Positions 1 to 8,401 of a DNA stretch of 64,000 bases are shown piece by piece (position 1 is the first letter of the stretch; every line of letters starts with the position of its first letter). The translations under genes and the position numbers were made by a program. The DNA is from Hirschia maritima DSM 19733 (GTDB lineage Bacteria > Pseudomonadota > Alphaproteobacteria > Caulobacterales > Hyphomonadaceae), in contig NZ_KB899546.1 in the NCBI RefSeq assembly GCF_000378345.1, positions 530,523 to 594,522 on the forward strand, read 5' to 3'. A model generated the notes under the pieces. The model was given only the letters and a program-made list of their open reading frames with translations. It did not search any database and was not told where the DNA came from.

Positions 1-559
1 TGAATATGAATGCGCGCATGCCGGCATTTATCGCGGCATCAACATTATCCTGTCGATCATCAAAAAAGACGATATCAGAAGGGGAGCTCGTATTTATGCG
101 CTCAAGTGCGATTTGATAAATGACTGGGTCAGGTTTTACTACTTTTTCAACGCCAGAAATAATGACATCCTGAAATTCGTTGAGTACCGGAAAAGCATTT
201 GCAGTTTCTTCCCATTTCTCGGCGGGAAAATTGGTCAACGCATAAATGGGTGTTGATTGGTTTTGTAGTATTTGGATGATTTCGGGTACACCATCTACAT
301 AGCCGTGAAACATATCCAACCAACCTGTTCGCCAAGCGTGTATCAGGTCTATTTTATCAGGATGTTGTTTTATGAGGCGTTCTGCATTCTCGCGCATGTC
401 CATGCCGCGATCATGGTGTGTGTGCCATTCAAGCGTACAAACCTCGCGGTAGAAGCGTTCAGCTTCTTCCTGCGAGGCAAGCAAATCCTTGTAAAGGCGG
501 GTAGGGTCCCAATCGACAACGACATTGCCCAGATCAAAAAGAACAATCTGGTCTGCCAT
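1..559 (-). CDS. HAD-superfamily hydrolase, YihX-like (3' end outside window)
   Basis: The minus-strand frame opens at an ATG (557-559) and stays open to the window edge, so the C-terminus is missing. The N-terminus reads MADQIVLFDLGNVVVDWD, the motif I form FDxGNV typical of HAD subfamily IA. Further on are ALTNFP (motif II, Thr), VKPDPVIY (motif III, Lys) and VFFDDRQDN (motif IV, paired Asp). This family hydrolyses small phosphate esters in the cytoplasm; E. coli YihX acts on glucose-1-phosphate. The substrate here cannot be read from the sequence. rpmJ lies 21 bp upstream on the same strand, so the two may be co-transcribed. Confidence 0.85.
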   Translation of the reverse strand, partial: MADQIVLFDLGNVVVDWDPTRLYKDLLASQEEAERFYREVCTLEWHTHHDRGMDMRENAERLIKQHPDKIDLIHAWRTGWLDMFHGYVDGVPEIIQILQNQSTPIYALTNFPAEKWEETANAFPVLNEFQDVIISGVEKVVKPDPVIYQIALERINTSSPSDIVFFDDRQDNVDAAINAGMRAFIF

Positions 560-580
560 TTCGCTTGTGTCCTTGTAAAA

Positions 581-706
581 CTAGCCTTGTTTCGCTTTGA
601 AACGTGGGTCTGTTTTGTTGATCACGTATACGCGACCTTTACGGCGCACAACTTTACAGTCTTTGTGGCGGTTCTTAAGAGACTTAAGAGAGCTTCTAAC
701 TTTCAT
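581..706 (-). CDS. rpmJ: 50S ribosomal protein L36
   Basis: A 41-residue minus-strand frame starts [10 protein letters not shown] and ends [10 protein letters not shown]. These are the signatures of the alphaproteobacterial L36, which lacks the four zinc-binding cysteines of the classical form; only one Cys is present. It is a small basic protein of the large ribosomal subunit. A longer open frame on the plus strand across this position is a shadow. Recognition is by sequence, and start and stop codons are unambiguous. Confidence 0.95.
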   Translation of the reverse strand: MKVRSSLKSLKNRHKDCKVVRRKGRVYVINKTDPRFKAKQG

Positions 707-953
707 CGTTCTTCTAGCTTTCTGCGGCCCCATAAAAGAGCGCCGTGAGCGTTGGTATATAAAATTCGAGCGCGGTACATACTCGCTATATCCATATTAT
801 GTCAACGATGATTCAGCTTCCATGTGAAAATTCTGTGCTATGTCGCGTAATTTGCTTGGAAAATAACACATTCGTCATGCAAGAATTGATGGCGAGTTGA
901 TGTAATCATGGTTAAGACTGATTTGATCACTTCAAAACGGATTGGAGAATTGT

Positions 954-2294
954 GTGGCGCGTTCGTTTAATTGGCTCAGTACGACGAGTATTATGTTGGT
1001 TGCTCTTACTGCGTGTGCAGCTGATGAGCTTCCTTTGCCGGCAGACTTTCCAAATCTGCCAGTTCCTGAGGTTCCTTCACCAGTGCCGCCAACTTCTCCG
1101 GCACCAGATCCCTCTCCAAATGCTGATGTGAAGGTCCCAGTTTTCATTTCTTCTGGAAATGCTAAGTTTGATAGCTGGCGAACTAAGTTCGCTCAGAGAG
1201 CTGCAAATGCTGGGCATAATGTGGGGATTGTTCATAGCGTTCTGCAAAGCGTTGTACCGATTGAAGTCATAAAGGCGCAGGCAATTGGTGAGGATCAGGC
1301 GGAATTTGTGAAGCCGATTTGGGATTATGTCGCTTCGGCCACGCATCCAAACCGTGTGTCTTTTGGAAAAAAGAAACTCACAGAGACGTCAGGTCTTTTT
1401 AACACAATTGAAGCTCGTTATGCGCCGCCTCGTGAAATACTCACGTCGATCTGGGGCATGGAAACTAGTTATGGCCGGATTCTGGGGAGTAGCGATGCTG
1501 TGCGCCAGTTGGCGACTCTTGCATATACAGGCCGCAGAACGAAATTTGGTGAAAACCAATTATTATCGACTTTTAAATTGATCGAGCAGGGCATTGTAAC
1601 TCGCGATCAATTGAAAAAGTCCAGTTGGGCTGGTGCTTTTGGTCAAACTCAATTTATGCCGTCAACTTTCCTTGCTCATGGGCGAGATGGAGATGGTGAT
1701 GGTCGTAAAGATGTGTGGAATTCGCAAGCGGATGCATTGGCGTCTGCTGGAAATTATCTCGAGGCTTCTGGGTGGAAACGTGGGCAGCCTTGGGCACTGG
1801 AAGTTTCTCTGCCGCCAAATGTAAATTATGGCTTAGCAGATGGAACAAAGAGAAAAGTTGAAATTTGGCAAGCCTTGGGTCTCAAGATTGAAGGCGGAAG
1901 AGCTGCAAACCCAAACTTGAAAGCGGAACTTTTTTTACCAGCGGGTTCTTACGGTCCTGCTTTCCTGTTGTTTGACAATTTTTATGTCATCAAAGCCTAT
2001 AACAACGCAGATAGCTATGCGCTTTCGGTTGGGTTGTTGGCTGATAAACTTGCTGGGCGTCCTGAGCTGACAAAAGCTTGGCCGACACATATCAAAATGC
2101 TTTCAAAATCTCAGATTAAGGAGATGCAGGCCGCTCTCAATAGTATGGGGTATAAAGCAGGTCCAGTTGATGGGATAGCGGGGCGAGGAACTCGCGGAGC
2201 ACTTCAGAGTTTTCAGAAAGACCGCAATTTAATGGCGGATGGTTTCCCTACAACACAGATGCTTTCAGCTGTAAAATCTGCTGCACGTGGTTAG
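954..2294 (+). CDS. Lytic murein transglycosylase, MltB-type lipoprotein with peptidoglycan-binding domain
   Basis: I chose the GTG at 954 because GGAG sits 6 bases before it; the frame also has a TTG at 942. A short hydrophobic leader ends in the lipobox LTAC (about residue 21), followed by a Pro-rich linker. An SLT_2/MltB domain follows, with GMETSYGRILG carrying the likely catalytic Glu and FGQTQFMPSTF. A PG_binding_1 domain (MQAALNSMGY to LQSFQKD) ends the protein. The family cleaves glycan strands with formation of 1,6-anhydromuramic acid, anchored in the periplasm by its lipid. It has its own terminator and appears monocistronic. Confidence 0.9.
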   Translation: MARSFNWLSTTSIMLVALTACAADELPLPADFPNLPVPEVPSPVPPTSPAPDPSPNADVKVPVFISSGNAKFDSWRTKFAQRAANAGHNVGIVHSVLQSVVPIEVIKAQAIGEDQAEFVKPIWDYVASATHPNRVSFGKKKLTETSGLFNTIEARYAPPREILTSIWGMETSYGRILGSSDAVRQLATLAYTGRRTKFGENQLLSTFKLIEQGIVTRDQLKKSSWAGAFGQTQFMPSTFLAHGRDGDGDGRKDVWNSQADALASAGNYLEASGWKRGQPWALEVSLPPNVNYGLADGTKRKVEIWQALGLKIEGGRAANPNLKAELFLPAGSYGPAFLLFDNFYVIKAYNNADSYALSVGLLADKLAGRPELTKAWPTHIKMLSKSQIKEMQAALNSMGYKAGPVDGIAGRGTRGALQSFQKDRNLMADGFPTTQMLSAVKSAARG

Positions 2295-2311
2295 GACTAG
2301 AATATAAAGTG

Positions 2312-2346
2312 AAAAGGCGCACGACTGGGCGCGCCTTTTCTTTTGC
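2312..2346 (+). terminator. Rho-independent terminator after the transglycosylase gene
   Basis: A perfect 9-bp stem, AAAAGGCGC at 2312-2320 and GCGCCTTTT at 2331-2339, closes a 10-base loop and is followed by a T-rich tract. It lies 18 bases after the stop codon and could also serve the convergent acetyltransferase gene. Confidence 0.85.
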
Positions 2347-2350
2347 ATTT

Positions 2351-2779
2351 TTAGTTTGTTTTAAAGTGCATTTTAATTGTCGTTTCTCCAGTTAGCTCGT
2401 GTATGAAGCGATGCGTTTCGACAAAGCCATATTGGTTGTAAAAACTTCGACCAATGTTGTTTTTTTCAAATACTTCCACCTGTAGATCACCCTTAAGTGC
2501 TGAAGCGTGATTGACCATTTTGTGGCCCCAGCCTGACCTTTGGATGTCAGGATCTAAGAAAAGACCACCGATTTCAGAGCCGATGAGAGCTACGAAACCA
2601 ACAGGGCGGGCATTTACTTCTACAGTCCATGTTTCCGCGTTTGGAAAATATATGTCGCGTAAAGCTGGTACTTGGCTATCTAAAAAAGCGCTACTTAGAA
2701 AAGGGTGCGCAATGTCGCTTGCGCGACGCCAAACGTTAATGAGGGCTTCTGTGTCAGAAGCTTTAAACTCTCTAATCAA
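2351..2779 (-). CDS. GNAT-family N-acetyltransferase (YjaB-like)
   Basis: The 142-residue protein matches the single-domain GNAT fold. The N-terminus IREFKASDTEALINVWRRAS is beta1-alpha1, GLFLDPDIQRSGWGHKMV at about residues 74-91 is the acetyl-CoA loop (Q/R-x-x-G-x-G form), and NNIGRSFYNQYGFVET is the conserved C-terminal segment. These cytosolic enzymes move acetyl groups to amines; E. coli YjaB is the nearest relative I recognise. The acceptor is unknown. The gene is convergent with the transglycosylase gene and shares its terminator region. Confidence 0.85.
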   Translation of the reverse strand: MIREFKASDTEALINVWRRASDIAHPFLSSAFLDSQVPALRDIYFPNAETWTVEVNARPVGFVALIGSEIGGLFLDPDIQRSGWGHKMVNHASALKGDLQVEVFEKNNIGRSFYNQYGFVETHRFIHELTGETTIKMHFKTN

Positions 2780-2794
2780 TTTCGGAATGTCCTA

Positions 2795-3007
2795 ATGTTC
2801 CACACCGACTTAACGGGTGGAGGTTTTGCTTTTGATTTCGAAACAAGACAAACACCACTGCACCAGTGATGCAGCAATTAGGTGTGAAGCTTGTGTGGGC
2901 AGGACTATTCCTGCCAGCAGACCTAGGACATAAAATCTCCGTATGAACACCGTGTGTTTAGGTGATGGCCTCATGGAGGTCAAGTTCGCGTGGTGGCTAA
3001 GGGGGAA
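2795..3007. ncRNA. Candidate structured RNA between two minus-strand genes
   Basis: These 213 bases hold no convincing gene but much pairing potential. A bulged end-to-end stem can form between 2799-2814 and about 2980-2996 (CCACACCG/ACTTAAC against GTCAAGTT/CGCGTGGTGG). Inside are GGCAGGA-CTAT-TCCTGCC, a 7-bp stem with a 4-base loop near 2910, CACTG-CAC-CAGTG near 2859, and GGCTAA...TTAGCC at the right edge. A long interrupted rod resembles 6S-type RNAs, but I cannot match a known family or decide the strand, and I see no T-run terminator. Confidence 0.3.
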
Positions 3008-3394
3008 TTAGCCGGCAGTCGGGTTTTGAGGTTGGCACCCGCCTGGGAATTGTGTGCCGTGCGCTACTTCCCAGTTTACGCATGCCAAGTTTAATTGGCC
3101 CCAAACAATTCCCCATTCTTCGCCATATGTGCTGTGCGCCTTACCGGCTTTCGACACGATTGGGTCTTCGGGTACAGTAGAGTAGATGATGCCATCTAGA
3201 CATTTCAAATAGTCACGAGCATTGCTCATATAGCTTTGGCCTTGAGCGTGTAGTGATTGAAATTCTTCAAATGAAAGCTGATCAACATTTGCGGGTACTG
3301 AGAGTTCGGTTGGTTTTTCACAACTACCAACATTTGCAAAAGCTGGTGCTGATAGAAGGCAGGTCAAGCTTGTAGCAATAATCAGTTTTCTCAT
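3008..3394 (-). CDS. Exported protein of unknown function
   Basis: The start is taken as the ATG at 3394, which has GGGGAG 6 bases ahead; an upstream ATG in frame at 3412 lacks this. The 128-residue product begins MRKLIIATSLTCLLSAPAFA, a classic Sec signal peptide with an AFA cleavage site, so it should be periplasmic. The mature part has four Cys (GSCEKP, KCLDG, ACVNW, GCQPQ) that could form two disulfides. I do not recognise the family. Confidence 0.75.
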   Translation of the reverse strand: MRKLIIATSLTCLLSAPAFANVGSCEKPTELSVPANVDQLSFEEFQSLHAQGQSYMSNARDYLKCLDGIIYSTVPEDPIVSKAGKAHSTYGEEWGIVWGQLNLACVNWEVAHGTQFPGGCQPQNPTAG

Positions 3395-3684
3395 CGGGGG
3401 CTCCCCATTCATCGTATACTCTGTCAGGCGATTACATCTAATGGACGTTGATAGAGTATGCTTGTGTCATTTTCTAGGTCATTCCGCAGTTTGCGGCGCT
3501 TTTTTAACTCGAATTAACCAAAAATACGGGTACACAACACAACCGCAGATGAACGAAATGAGGAAATGTTGTGAAGCAAATCCTAATTTAATGCGTCTGT
3601 TTTTTTGAATGGTCACACGTAACATTAAGGATAACAGGGCATAAAGGTATCAAATGAAGTTAAACCTATTGGTGGATATCTCTT
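3395..3684. other. Divergent intergenic region upstream of motA
   Basis: This gap lies between two divergently read genes and should hold both promoters. A short hairpin CCGCA-GTT-TGCGG (3484-3496) followed by CGC and six T (3500-3505) looks like a plus-strand terminator, although no gene ends just before it. I see no open frame of note. Confidence 0.4.
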
Positions 3685-4551
3685 ATGTTTCAGATCGTAG
3701 GCCTGTTGGTCGTGTTTGGGATGGTTTTTGGTGGCTTTGCGCTCGCCGGGGGTACATTCGACGTTATTATTAAGGCTGCACCATTCGAGATGATGATGAT
3801 TGGTGGGGCTGGTGTTGGTTCTTTTCTAATTTCTAACTCTATGGGTACAATTAAAGGGGCGTTGGGTGGTTTTGGTAAAGCTTGTTCTGGCCCTAAATGG
3901 AAGGCGCAAGATTATTCAGATCTTCTCGCTTTATTGTTTGTCTTAACCAAAACAATGAAAACCAAGGGGGTGGTGGCCATTGAGCCGCACATTGAAAACC
4001 CCAAGGATTCCAATATTTTCCAGAATTATCCGAAAATTCTGAAGGATCATTTCGCGTGTGATCTGATATGTGACACGCTTCGAATGATGACGATGAATAT
4101 GGAAGATCCGCATCAGGTGGAAGACGCCATAGAAAAACAAATTGAAAAGCACCACCATGAGGCACATGGTGCAGCGCATGCGGTTCAGAACCTTGCGGAT
4201 GCGTTTCCGGCGCTAGGAATTGTTGCGGCGGTGCTTGGTATTATTAAAACAATGGGTGCGATCTCTCAGCCGCCAGAATATCTTGGTAAATTGATTGGTT
4301 CGGCGCTTGTGGGTACATTTCTAGGGATTTTTATCGCGTACGGTATTGTTGGTCCATTTGCTGCTCGTATGGGTGAAGTGCTGGAAGAAGAAGGTCAGTT
4401 CTACAAGATTATTAAAGATGTGCTTGTATCTCATCTTCACGGAAATGCGGCTCAAATTTCAGTTGAGCTAGGGCGTGGTTCTATTCCAACAGCTCTGCAG
4501 CCAACGTTTACACAGATGGAAGAAGCATTGAGTGCAGCTCCTGAGGTTTAA
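3685..4551 (+). CDS. motA: Flagellar motor stator protein MotA
   Basis: The 288-residue protein has the MotA plan: two N-terminal membrane helices (residues 3-22 and 33-51), a large cytoplasmic loop rich in charged residues, and two C-terminal helices. The two conserved prolines are visible at Pro175 (ADAFPALGI) and Pro224 (GIVGPFAARMG), matching Pro173 and Pro222 of the E. coli protein. With MotB it forms the ion channel that turns the flagellum; the loop contacts FliG. No motB gene is adjacent, as in several alphaproteobacteria where the two genes are separate. Confidence 0.95.
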   Translation: MFQIVGLLVVFGMVFGGFALAGGTFDVIIKAAPFEMMMIGGAGVGSFLISNSMGTIKGALGGFGKACSGPKWKAQDYSDLLALLFVLTKTMKTKGVVAIEPHIENPKDSNIFQNYPKILKDHFACDLICDTLRMMTMNMEDPHQVEDAIEKQIEKHHHEAHGAAHAVQNLADAFPALGIVAAVLGIIKTMGAISQPPEYLGKLIGSALVGTFLGIFIAYGIVGPFAARMGEVLEEEGQFYKIIKDVLVSHLHGNAAQISVELGRGSIPTALQPTFTQMEEALSAAPEV

Positions 4552-4617
4552 ACAAAACTAAAATAAATTCAGCGCGCCGTCTCGCCAGTTTGGTTGGGGC
4601 GGCGTATTTGTATCTGC

Positions 4618-6492
4618 ATGAATGATAAACCCAAGCAAAAAATCAGCCGATTGCCTCCGCGTCCCGATCTGGAATGGGGTGAAGACGGTGTGCCGCGCGA
4701 CCAAATCAATGATGATGTGTATTTTAGTGTTTCCAATGGGTTAGAGGAAACACGGGAAGTGTTTTTTCGCGGATGTGGATTGCCTGAACGATGGCAAGGG
4801 CAGGGTGACTTTACCATTGCTGAGCTCGGTTTTGGAACAGGGCTGAATATTGTCGCGCTTATTAAGCTGTGGAGGGAATATAGACCGTCTCAAAAGGCCA
4901 AGCTTCATGTTGTCAGTTTTGAAGGGCGGTTGATGCATGTGGATAGTGCGAGATCAGCTCTAAAAGCTTGGTCTGAATTGGCTGAAGAAGCAGAGATTCT
5001 TCTATCGAATTGGCCTGAGCGTGCCCGAGGTGTGCAAAGGTTGGATTTGGGGAATGGGATGTCCTTGATCCTACATCAAGATGAAATTCTGCCAGCCTTG
5101 CAAAATGCGAAATTTGAAGCGGATGCTTGGTTCCTTGATGGGTTCTCACCCGCTAAGAACCCCGCCATGTGGTCGAGTGATGTCATGATGCAGGTAGGGC
5201 GTCACTCTTCTGAAGGGGCGCTGATAGGCACTTATACGGTGGCTGGTCATGTGCGTCGCTCTCTCAGTGAAGCTGGCTTTGAGGTTTCTAAACAACCGGG
5301 GTTTGGCAAAAAACGCGAACGTTTAGAGGCTATTTTTAAGGGTAAGCCTGCGAATTTAGAAAAGGAGGCTGACCCCTTACTTTTAGATTGCCAAGAAGCT
5401 GCTCCTCAAAGCGTTGCAATTGTCGGGGCTGGCATCATGGGGGCATGTCTAGCGCATGCGTTCAAACAGCGTGGCTGTGATGTCAGAGTATTAGATCAAG
5501 CCAATTCTGTTGAGGAAGGCGCTTCAGCTAATCCGCTGGGGTTGGTGGCTCCTCGATTGGATGGGGCCGATACACCGCAAGCAAGATTATTAATTGATGC
5601 CTATTTGGCTGCTCGTCGTTTTTACAGGCAATTCCCGGATCACGCATGGTTTGTAGATGTTGAGCATTTTGCCAATTCGGAGACAGAAGAACAACGTCAG
5701 AGACGTGTGATTGAAGATCCTCCATTTGATGATGGGTTGTTGGGTGTTTTGCTGAATGGTGAAGGCTTAAAGTATAAGGGCGGCGTGGCAGTAAAGCCTG
5801 CAGATCTAAGGAAGCAATTGCTCTCAAATATTGAGGTTGAGTGGGGTGTGTCGGTTTCAGATCTAAACGATATTGATGCGGATTTGGTTATTCTAGCGTC
5901 AGGGTTGGGCATCAAGCATCTCACGTCTCCGGAGGGAGTGCCATTGCGTGGGCGAGGTGGTCAGCTGGAGTATGCAAATACATCAGTATCTGCGCTCGCG
6001 CGTTCAAAGGGGCATTACATAGTTGGGGCAGATGAGACGCTTGTGTTCGGAGCAACGTATGAGGATTGCGAGAATGATGTCCCCGAACTATCCCAATCAG
6101 CTAGAGAGAAAAACATAAAAGCTGTTGCGGAGATTGCGCCTGAGATAAACGTTTCAGATTTGGAATTGCAATCACGCACGGCAGTAAGGGCAGTCACAAA
6201 CGATCAATTGCCTATTGTCGGGCGGGTGCCCGATTTCGAGAAATACAAAAAGATGTATGGCGAGGATTTGCGAACCGGGCGACGACTAAATACTGGGAGA
6301 GCACCTTATCAGAAGGGCGTATATGTAGCTGGTGGATTGGGATCGCGGGGGCTGACCTGGGCACCGTTTTTGGCTCAATACATTGCGGCTGAAATTTTTG
6401 ATGAGCCATTACCGACAGGGCGTGGGGGGCGGGAGTTATTGTCACCAGCTCGTTTTTACATGCGAACACTTAAACGAGCTAAGAAAGAGTAA
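4618..6492 (+). CDS. mnmC: Bifunctional tRNA modification enzyme MnmC
   Basis: I start at ATG 4618 (MNDKPKQKISRLPPRPDLEW), since homologs begin just before the DxxxPxSxxFDDxYFS-like segment seen here as VPRDQINDDVYFS; a TTG 24 bases upstream is also in frame. Residues 1-250 are the methyltransferase domain (LGFGTGLN as SAM loop, WFLDGFSPAKNP). Residues from about 265 are the FAD oxidoreductase domain with VAIVGAGIMGACLAHA. The C-terminal domain removes the carboxymethyl group from cmnm5U34 and the N-terminal domain methylates the product in tRNA wobble positions. 624 aa is normal for the fused enzyme. Confidence 0.95.
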   Translation: MNDKPKQKISRLPPRPDLEWGEDGVPRDQINDDVYFSVSNGLEETREVFFRGCGLPERWQGQGDFTIAELGFGTGLNIVALIKLWREYRPSQKAKLHVVSFEGRLMHVDSARSALKAWSELAEEAEILLSNWPERARGVQRLDLGNGMSLILHQDEILPALQNAKFEADAWFLDGFSPAKNPAMWSSDVMMQVGRHSSEGALIGTYTVAGHVRRSLSEAGFEVSKQPGFGKKRERLEAIFKGKPANLEKEADPLLLDCQEAAPQSVAIVGAGIMGACLAHAFKQRGCDVRVLDQANSVEEGASANPLGLVAPRLDGADTPQARLLIDAYLAARRFYRQFPDHAWFVDVEHFANSETEEQRQRRVIEDPPFDDGLLGVLLNGEGLKYKGGVAVKPADLRKQLLSNIEVEWGVSVSDLNDIDADLVILASGLGIKHLTSPEGVPLRGRGGQLEYANTSVSALARSKGHYIVGADETLVFGATYEDCENDVPELSQSAREKNIKAVAEIAPEINVSDLELQSRTAVRAVTNDQLPIVGRVPDFEKYKKMYGEDLRTGRRLNTGRAPYQKGVYVAGGLGSRGLTWAPFLAQYIAAEIFDEPLPTGRGGRELLSPARFYMRTLKRAKKE

Positions 6493-6501
6493 GTTGGAAA
6501 T

Positions 6502-6738
6502 TTAAGCGCTCTTCTTTATATCTTTGAATCTACGCTTTAGCGCTTCATTTTCATCAGTAGCAAGGCGTTCTAAAGTTTCGATACGAGATAGAGCGATATC
6601 TAGTTTATCTGAGATTTCTTGAAACTGCTTTTCAGTGACTTGGCTGCCTGCCTTCACTTTGGTTTCAAAATATGAAGTGATCCCAATAATTGTGAAAACG
6701 ATTGTCACGGCCAGCAGAATAAAGGTGAATACGTCCAT
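6502..6738 (-). CDS. Small membrane coiled-coil protein, PspB/PspC-tail-like (1)
   Basis: 78 residues: one N-terminal membrane helix (FTFILLAVTIVFTIIGITSYF), then a coiled coil ending SRIETLERLATDENEALKRRF. The product is very similar in plan and wording to the next gene upstream (both MDVF..., TSYFE-K-K, I-S-R-ETLE-LA-D), so the two are tandem duplicates. The tail echoes PspB (RRIETIERLV). The last gene of the leftward psp unit, it probably belongs to the membrane stress complex; this is inference. Confidence 0.75.
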   Translation of the reverse strand: MDVFTFILLAVTIVFTIIGITSYFETKVKAGSQVTEKQFQEISDKLDIALSRIETLERLATDENEALKRRFKDIKKSA

Positions 6739-6749
6739 AAGTGTAGTCC

Positions 6750-6974
6750 TTACAATTTGCTGAATTCTCGTTTCAGGTGCTGGTCGCTATCTAAAGCTAG
6801 TTTTTCAAGCGTTTCTACGCGGGAGATTGTTTTATCCAGCTTTGCAGCAATGTCAGCTAATTGAGCTTCAGATGCGCCATTTCCTGATTTTGCTTTGCTT
6901 TCAAAATAGGAAGTTACAATACCTGTACCGCACCCAATCGCGACAATAATAACAACAAAAACAAATACATCCAT
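6750..6974 (-). CDS. Small membrane coiled-coil protein, PspB/PspC-tail-like (2)
   Basis: 74 residues with an N-terminal membrane helix (VFVVIIVAIGCGTGIVTSYF) and a coiled coil containing SRVETLEKLALDSDQHLKREF. It is a tandem paralog of the downstream gene, separated by 11 bp, and shares the tail motif of the PspB/PspC proteins. Known family: none that I can name. I infer a role as an accessory, membrane-anchored partner in the Psp response. Confidence 0.75.
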   Translation of the reverse strand: MDVFVFVVIIVAIGCGTGIVTSYFESKAKSGNGASEAQLADIAAKLDKTISRVETLEKLALDSDQHLKREFSKL

Positions 6975-6985
6975 AATTTTAGTTC

Positions 6986-7303
6986 CTAATAGCGTTCAGA
7001 GTTCAGTGACTGGCGAGATTGTGAAACATCTGATTTCAATGACTGAAATTCTCTTTTAAGTTCGCGATCTTCGTCTGTGACAATTGTTTCGAGTGCGGCT
7101 AAACGCTGTGTTATGCGGTCCAATTGTTCGTTCATTTTGAAAAGAACTTCATCTCGTTCGAGGCGTTCGTTTTGTTGGGCGCGTCTGTGTTTCTTGCTGT
7201 GCTTTAGATTTTCGCCGCCTTCAGCCCTGATTTTCGCTTTTATAATGCTGGCAATCATTACGATTGCGACGATAAGGACAACCATTATTTGTCCATCTTC
7301 CAT
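6986..7303 (-). CDS. Small membrane coiled-coil protein, PspB/PspC-tail-like (3)
   Basis: 105 residues: a membrane helix (IMVVLIVAIVMIASIIKAKI), a basic stretch (KHSKKHRRAQQNERL), then a coiled coil with DRITQRLAALETIVTDEDRELKREF, the same register seen in the two following genes and in PspC. It is the first of the three small genes and lies 11 bp from the next, so they should be co-transcribed. Function unknown; membership of the Psp unit is inferred from position and the shared tail. Confidence 0.75.
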   Translation of the reverse strand: MEDGQIMVVLIVAIVMIASIIKAKIRAEGGENLKHSKKHRRAQQNERLERDEVLFKMNEQLDRITQRLAALETIVTDEDRELKREFQSLKSDVSQSRQSLNSERY

Positions 7304-7354
7304 TGTGTGTCTCTCCTATGGGTTTCAGCAAGTTAGTTATAGTATACTTCAGGA

Positions 7355-7612
7355 TTAACGCAGAAATTTCAAGCTTGTTGTATCTGCGTATTTTTTCCAA
7401 TTGATATCGAAGAGAGGGCAATTAGGTGGGCATTGCTCTTGATTGATTTCTACTTCCTGACCTTCACTCGTGTTCGAGTGAGAGATTTTCAATTCTAGAC
7501 CAGCAGTTTTTAGGCTGACTTCGCCGGTTTGAGCTGCGGCAGCTAATCCAATAAATCCTGCTGCAAGCAAGCCAGCGGCGGCAATTATGCGTGTTGAAAA
7601 CTGAAGTGACAT
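7355..7612 (-). CDS. Exported small protein in the psp unit, unknown function
   Basis: 85 residues starting MSLQFSTRIIAAAGLLAAGF, a signal peptide or single membrane helix (possible cleavage after AAA), followed by a mature part of about 55 residues with CPPNCP, a CxxxC pair. It sits between pspC and the coiled-coil genes in the same orientation. I do not recognise it. If exported it would be the one periplasmic member of the unit. Confidence 0.65.
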   Translation of the reverse strand: MSLQFSTRIIAAAGLLAAGFIGLAAAAQTGEVSLKTAGLELKISHSNTSEGQEVEINQEQCPPNCPLFDINWKKYADTTSLKFLR

Positions 7613-7698
7613 TATTCTAATCCCTCTCTAAAAGGCCTTAGCGCGACCGGATCTTTATTTTGTTTTATTGATCCGGCGGGCTGGCCTCAATTTGTCTG

Positions 7699-8142
7699 CT
7701 AACCTTTTTCTAGGTCACGAAATTGTTTGCGAAGACGCCATTCGTCTGATGTGACGGCTTTTTCAATGCCTTGCATGCGGTCTTCTAAGTCCATGAATTT
7801 GTAGCGAATATTGGATAGTGTTACCTTTGGTCTATCCGAAACACCCATCCAAAAGCTGGCTTCTTCTTCTGAAAGGTCGCGGCGTATGCGGCGACTAGGT
7901 GTAACTGCCCAGGTGATGAGGTATCCAATAAAGACTACTCCTGAAAATACACCTGTGACCATTGAGACAACCGCTGCGATACGAACCAAAGTTGGATCCC
8001 ACCCCATGCGCTCAGCAATTCCTGAGCAAACACCTCCTAGAATACGTTCATTCTTTGGGCGGAAAAATCTCTTGGGGTTTCTATATTTTGAATACTCGTC
8101 CATTTTAATACTGTTCCTTTCTGTTGAAGATTGATTAGCCAT
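7699..8142 (-). CDS. pspC: Phage shock protein C
   Basis: The PspC domain is clear: RFFRPKNERILGGVCSGIAERMGWDPTLVRIAAVV followed by a membrane helix (FSGVVFIGYLITWAVTP). A coiled-coil tail (DRMQGIEKAVTSDEWRLRKQF) follows. PspC is an inner-membrane sensor that with PspB relieves PspA inhibition of PspF under membrane stress. The listed ATG (8142) overlaps the pspB stop by 8 bp; a second ATG at 8103 (MDEYSKYRNP) is closer to the normal N-terminus and has AAGGA upstream, so it may be the true start. Confidence 0.9.
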   Translation of the reverse strand: MANQSSTERNSIKMDEYSKYRNPKRFFRPKNERILGGVCSGIAERMGWDPTLVRIAAVVSMVTGVFSGVVFIGYLITWAVTPSRRIRRDLSEEEASFWMGVSDRPKVTLSNIRYKFMDLEDRMQGIEKAVTSDEWRLRKQFRDLEKG

Positions 8143-8401
8143 CTAGATCGCGCAGATCGTCTCGTCTGCGGCGTGGTGGGGCGTCTGTGTCGCGCCCCTC
8201 TGGTTCAACCAATCTTTCAATAGTTTCTATGCGTCTTTCCATTTTGCGGGCTGACCGCCAAAGGTCTTCGAGCATGCGCTCATCGTCTGCGGAGAGGCCT
8301 TTATTGCTGCGCCACATGGTGAAGTAGTGCATGCACATCCAGGGGAAGATCACAAAAATTGATAGAATTGCGACAATCGGTATGAGGAATTCTTGATCCA
8401 T
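8135..8401 (-). CDS. pspB: Phage shock protein B
   Basis: 88 residues with an N-terminal membrane helix (FLIPIVAILSIFVIFPWMCMHYFTMW) then the cytoplasmic segment SADDERMLEDLWRSARKMERRIETIERLV, the conserved core of PspB (helix plus L-xxL--A-----RI-TLE-IL). The tail is rich in Arg and Asp and longer than in E. coli (74 aa). The start codon overlaps the pspA stop (TAATG), so translation is coupled. PspB pairs with PspC as the membrane sensor. Confidence 0.9.
   Translation of the reverse strand: MDQEFLIPIVAILSIFVIFPWMCMHYFTMWRSNKGLSADDERMLEDLWRSARKMERRIETIERLVEPEGRDTDAPPRRRRDDLRDLDG

Noticed and set aside
597..827. Open frames on the plus strand across 272-827
   Set aside because: They run antisense to the HAD gene and rpmJ, whose products are clearly recognisable.
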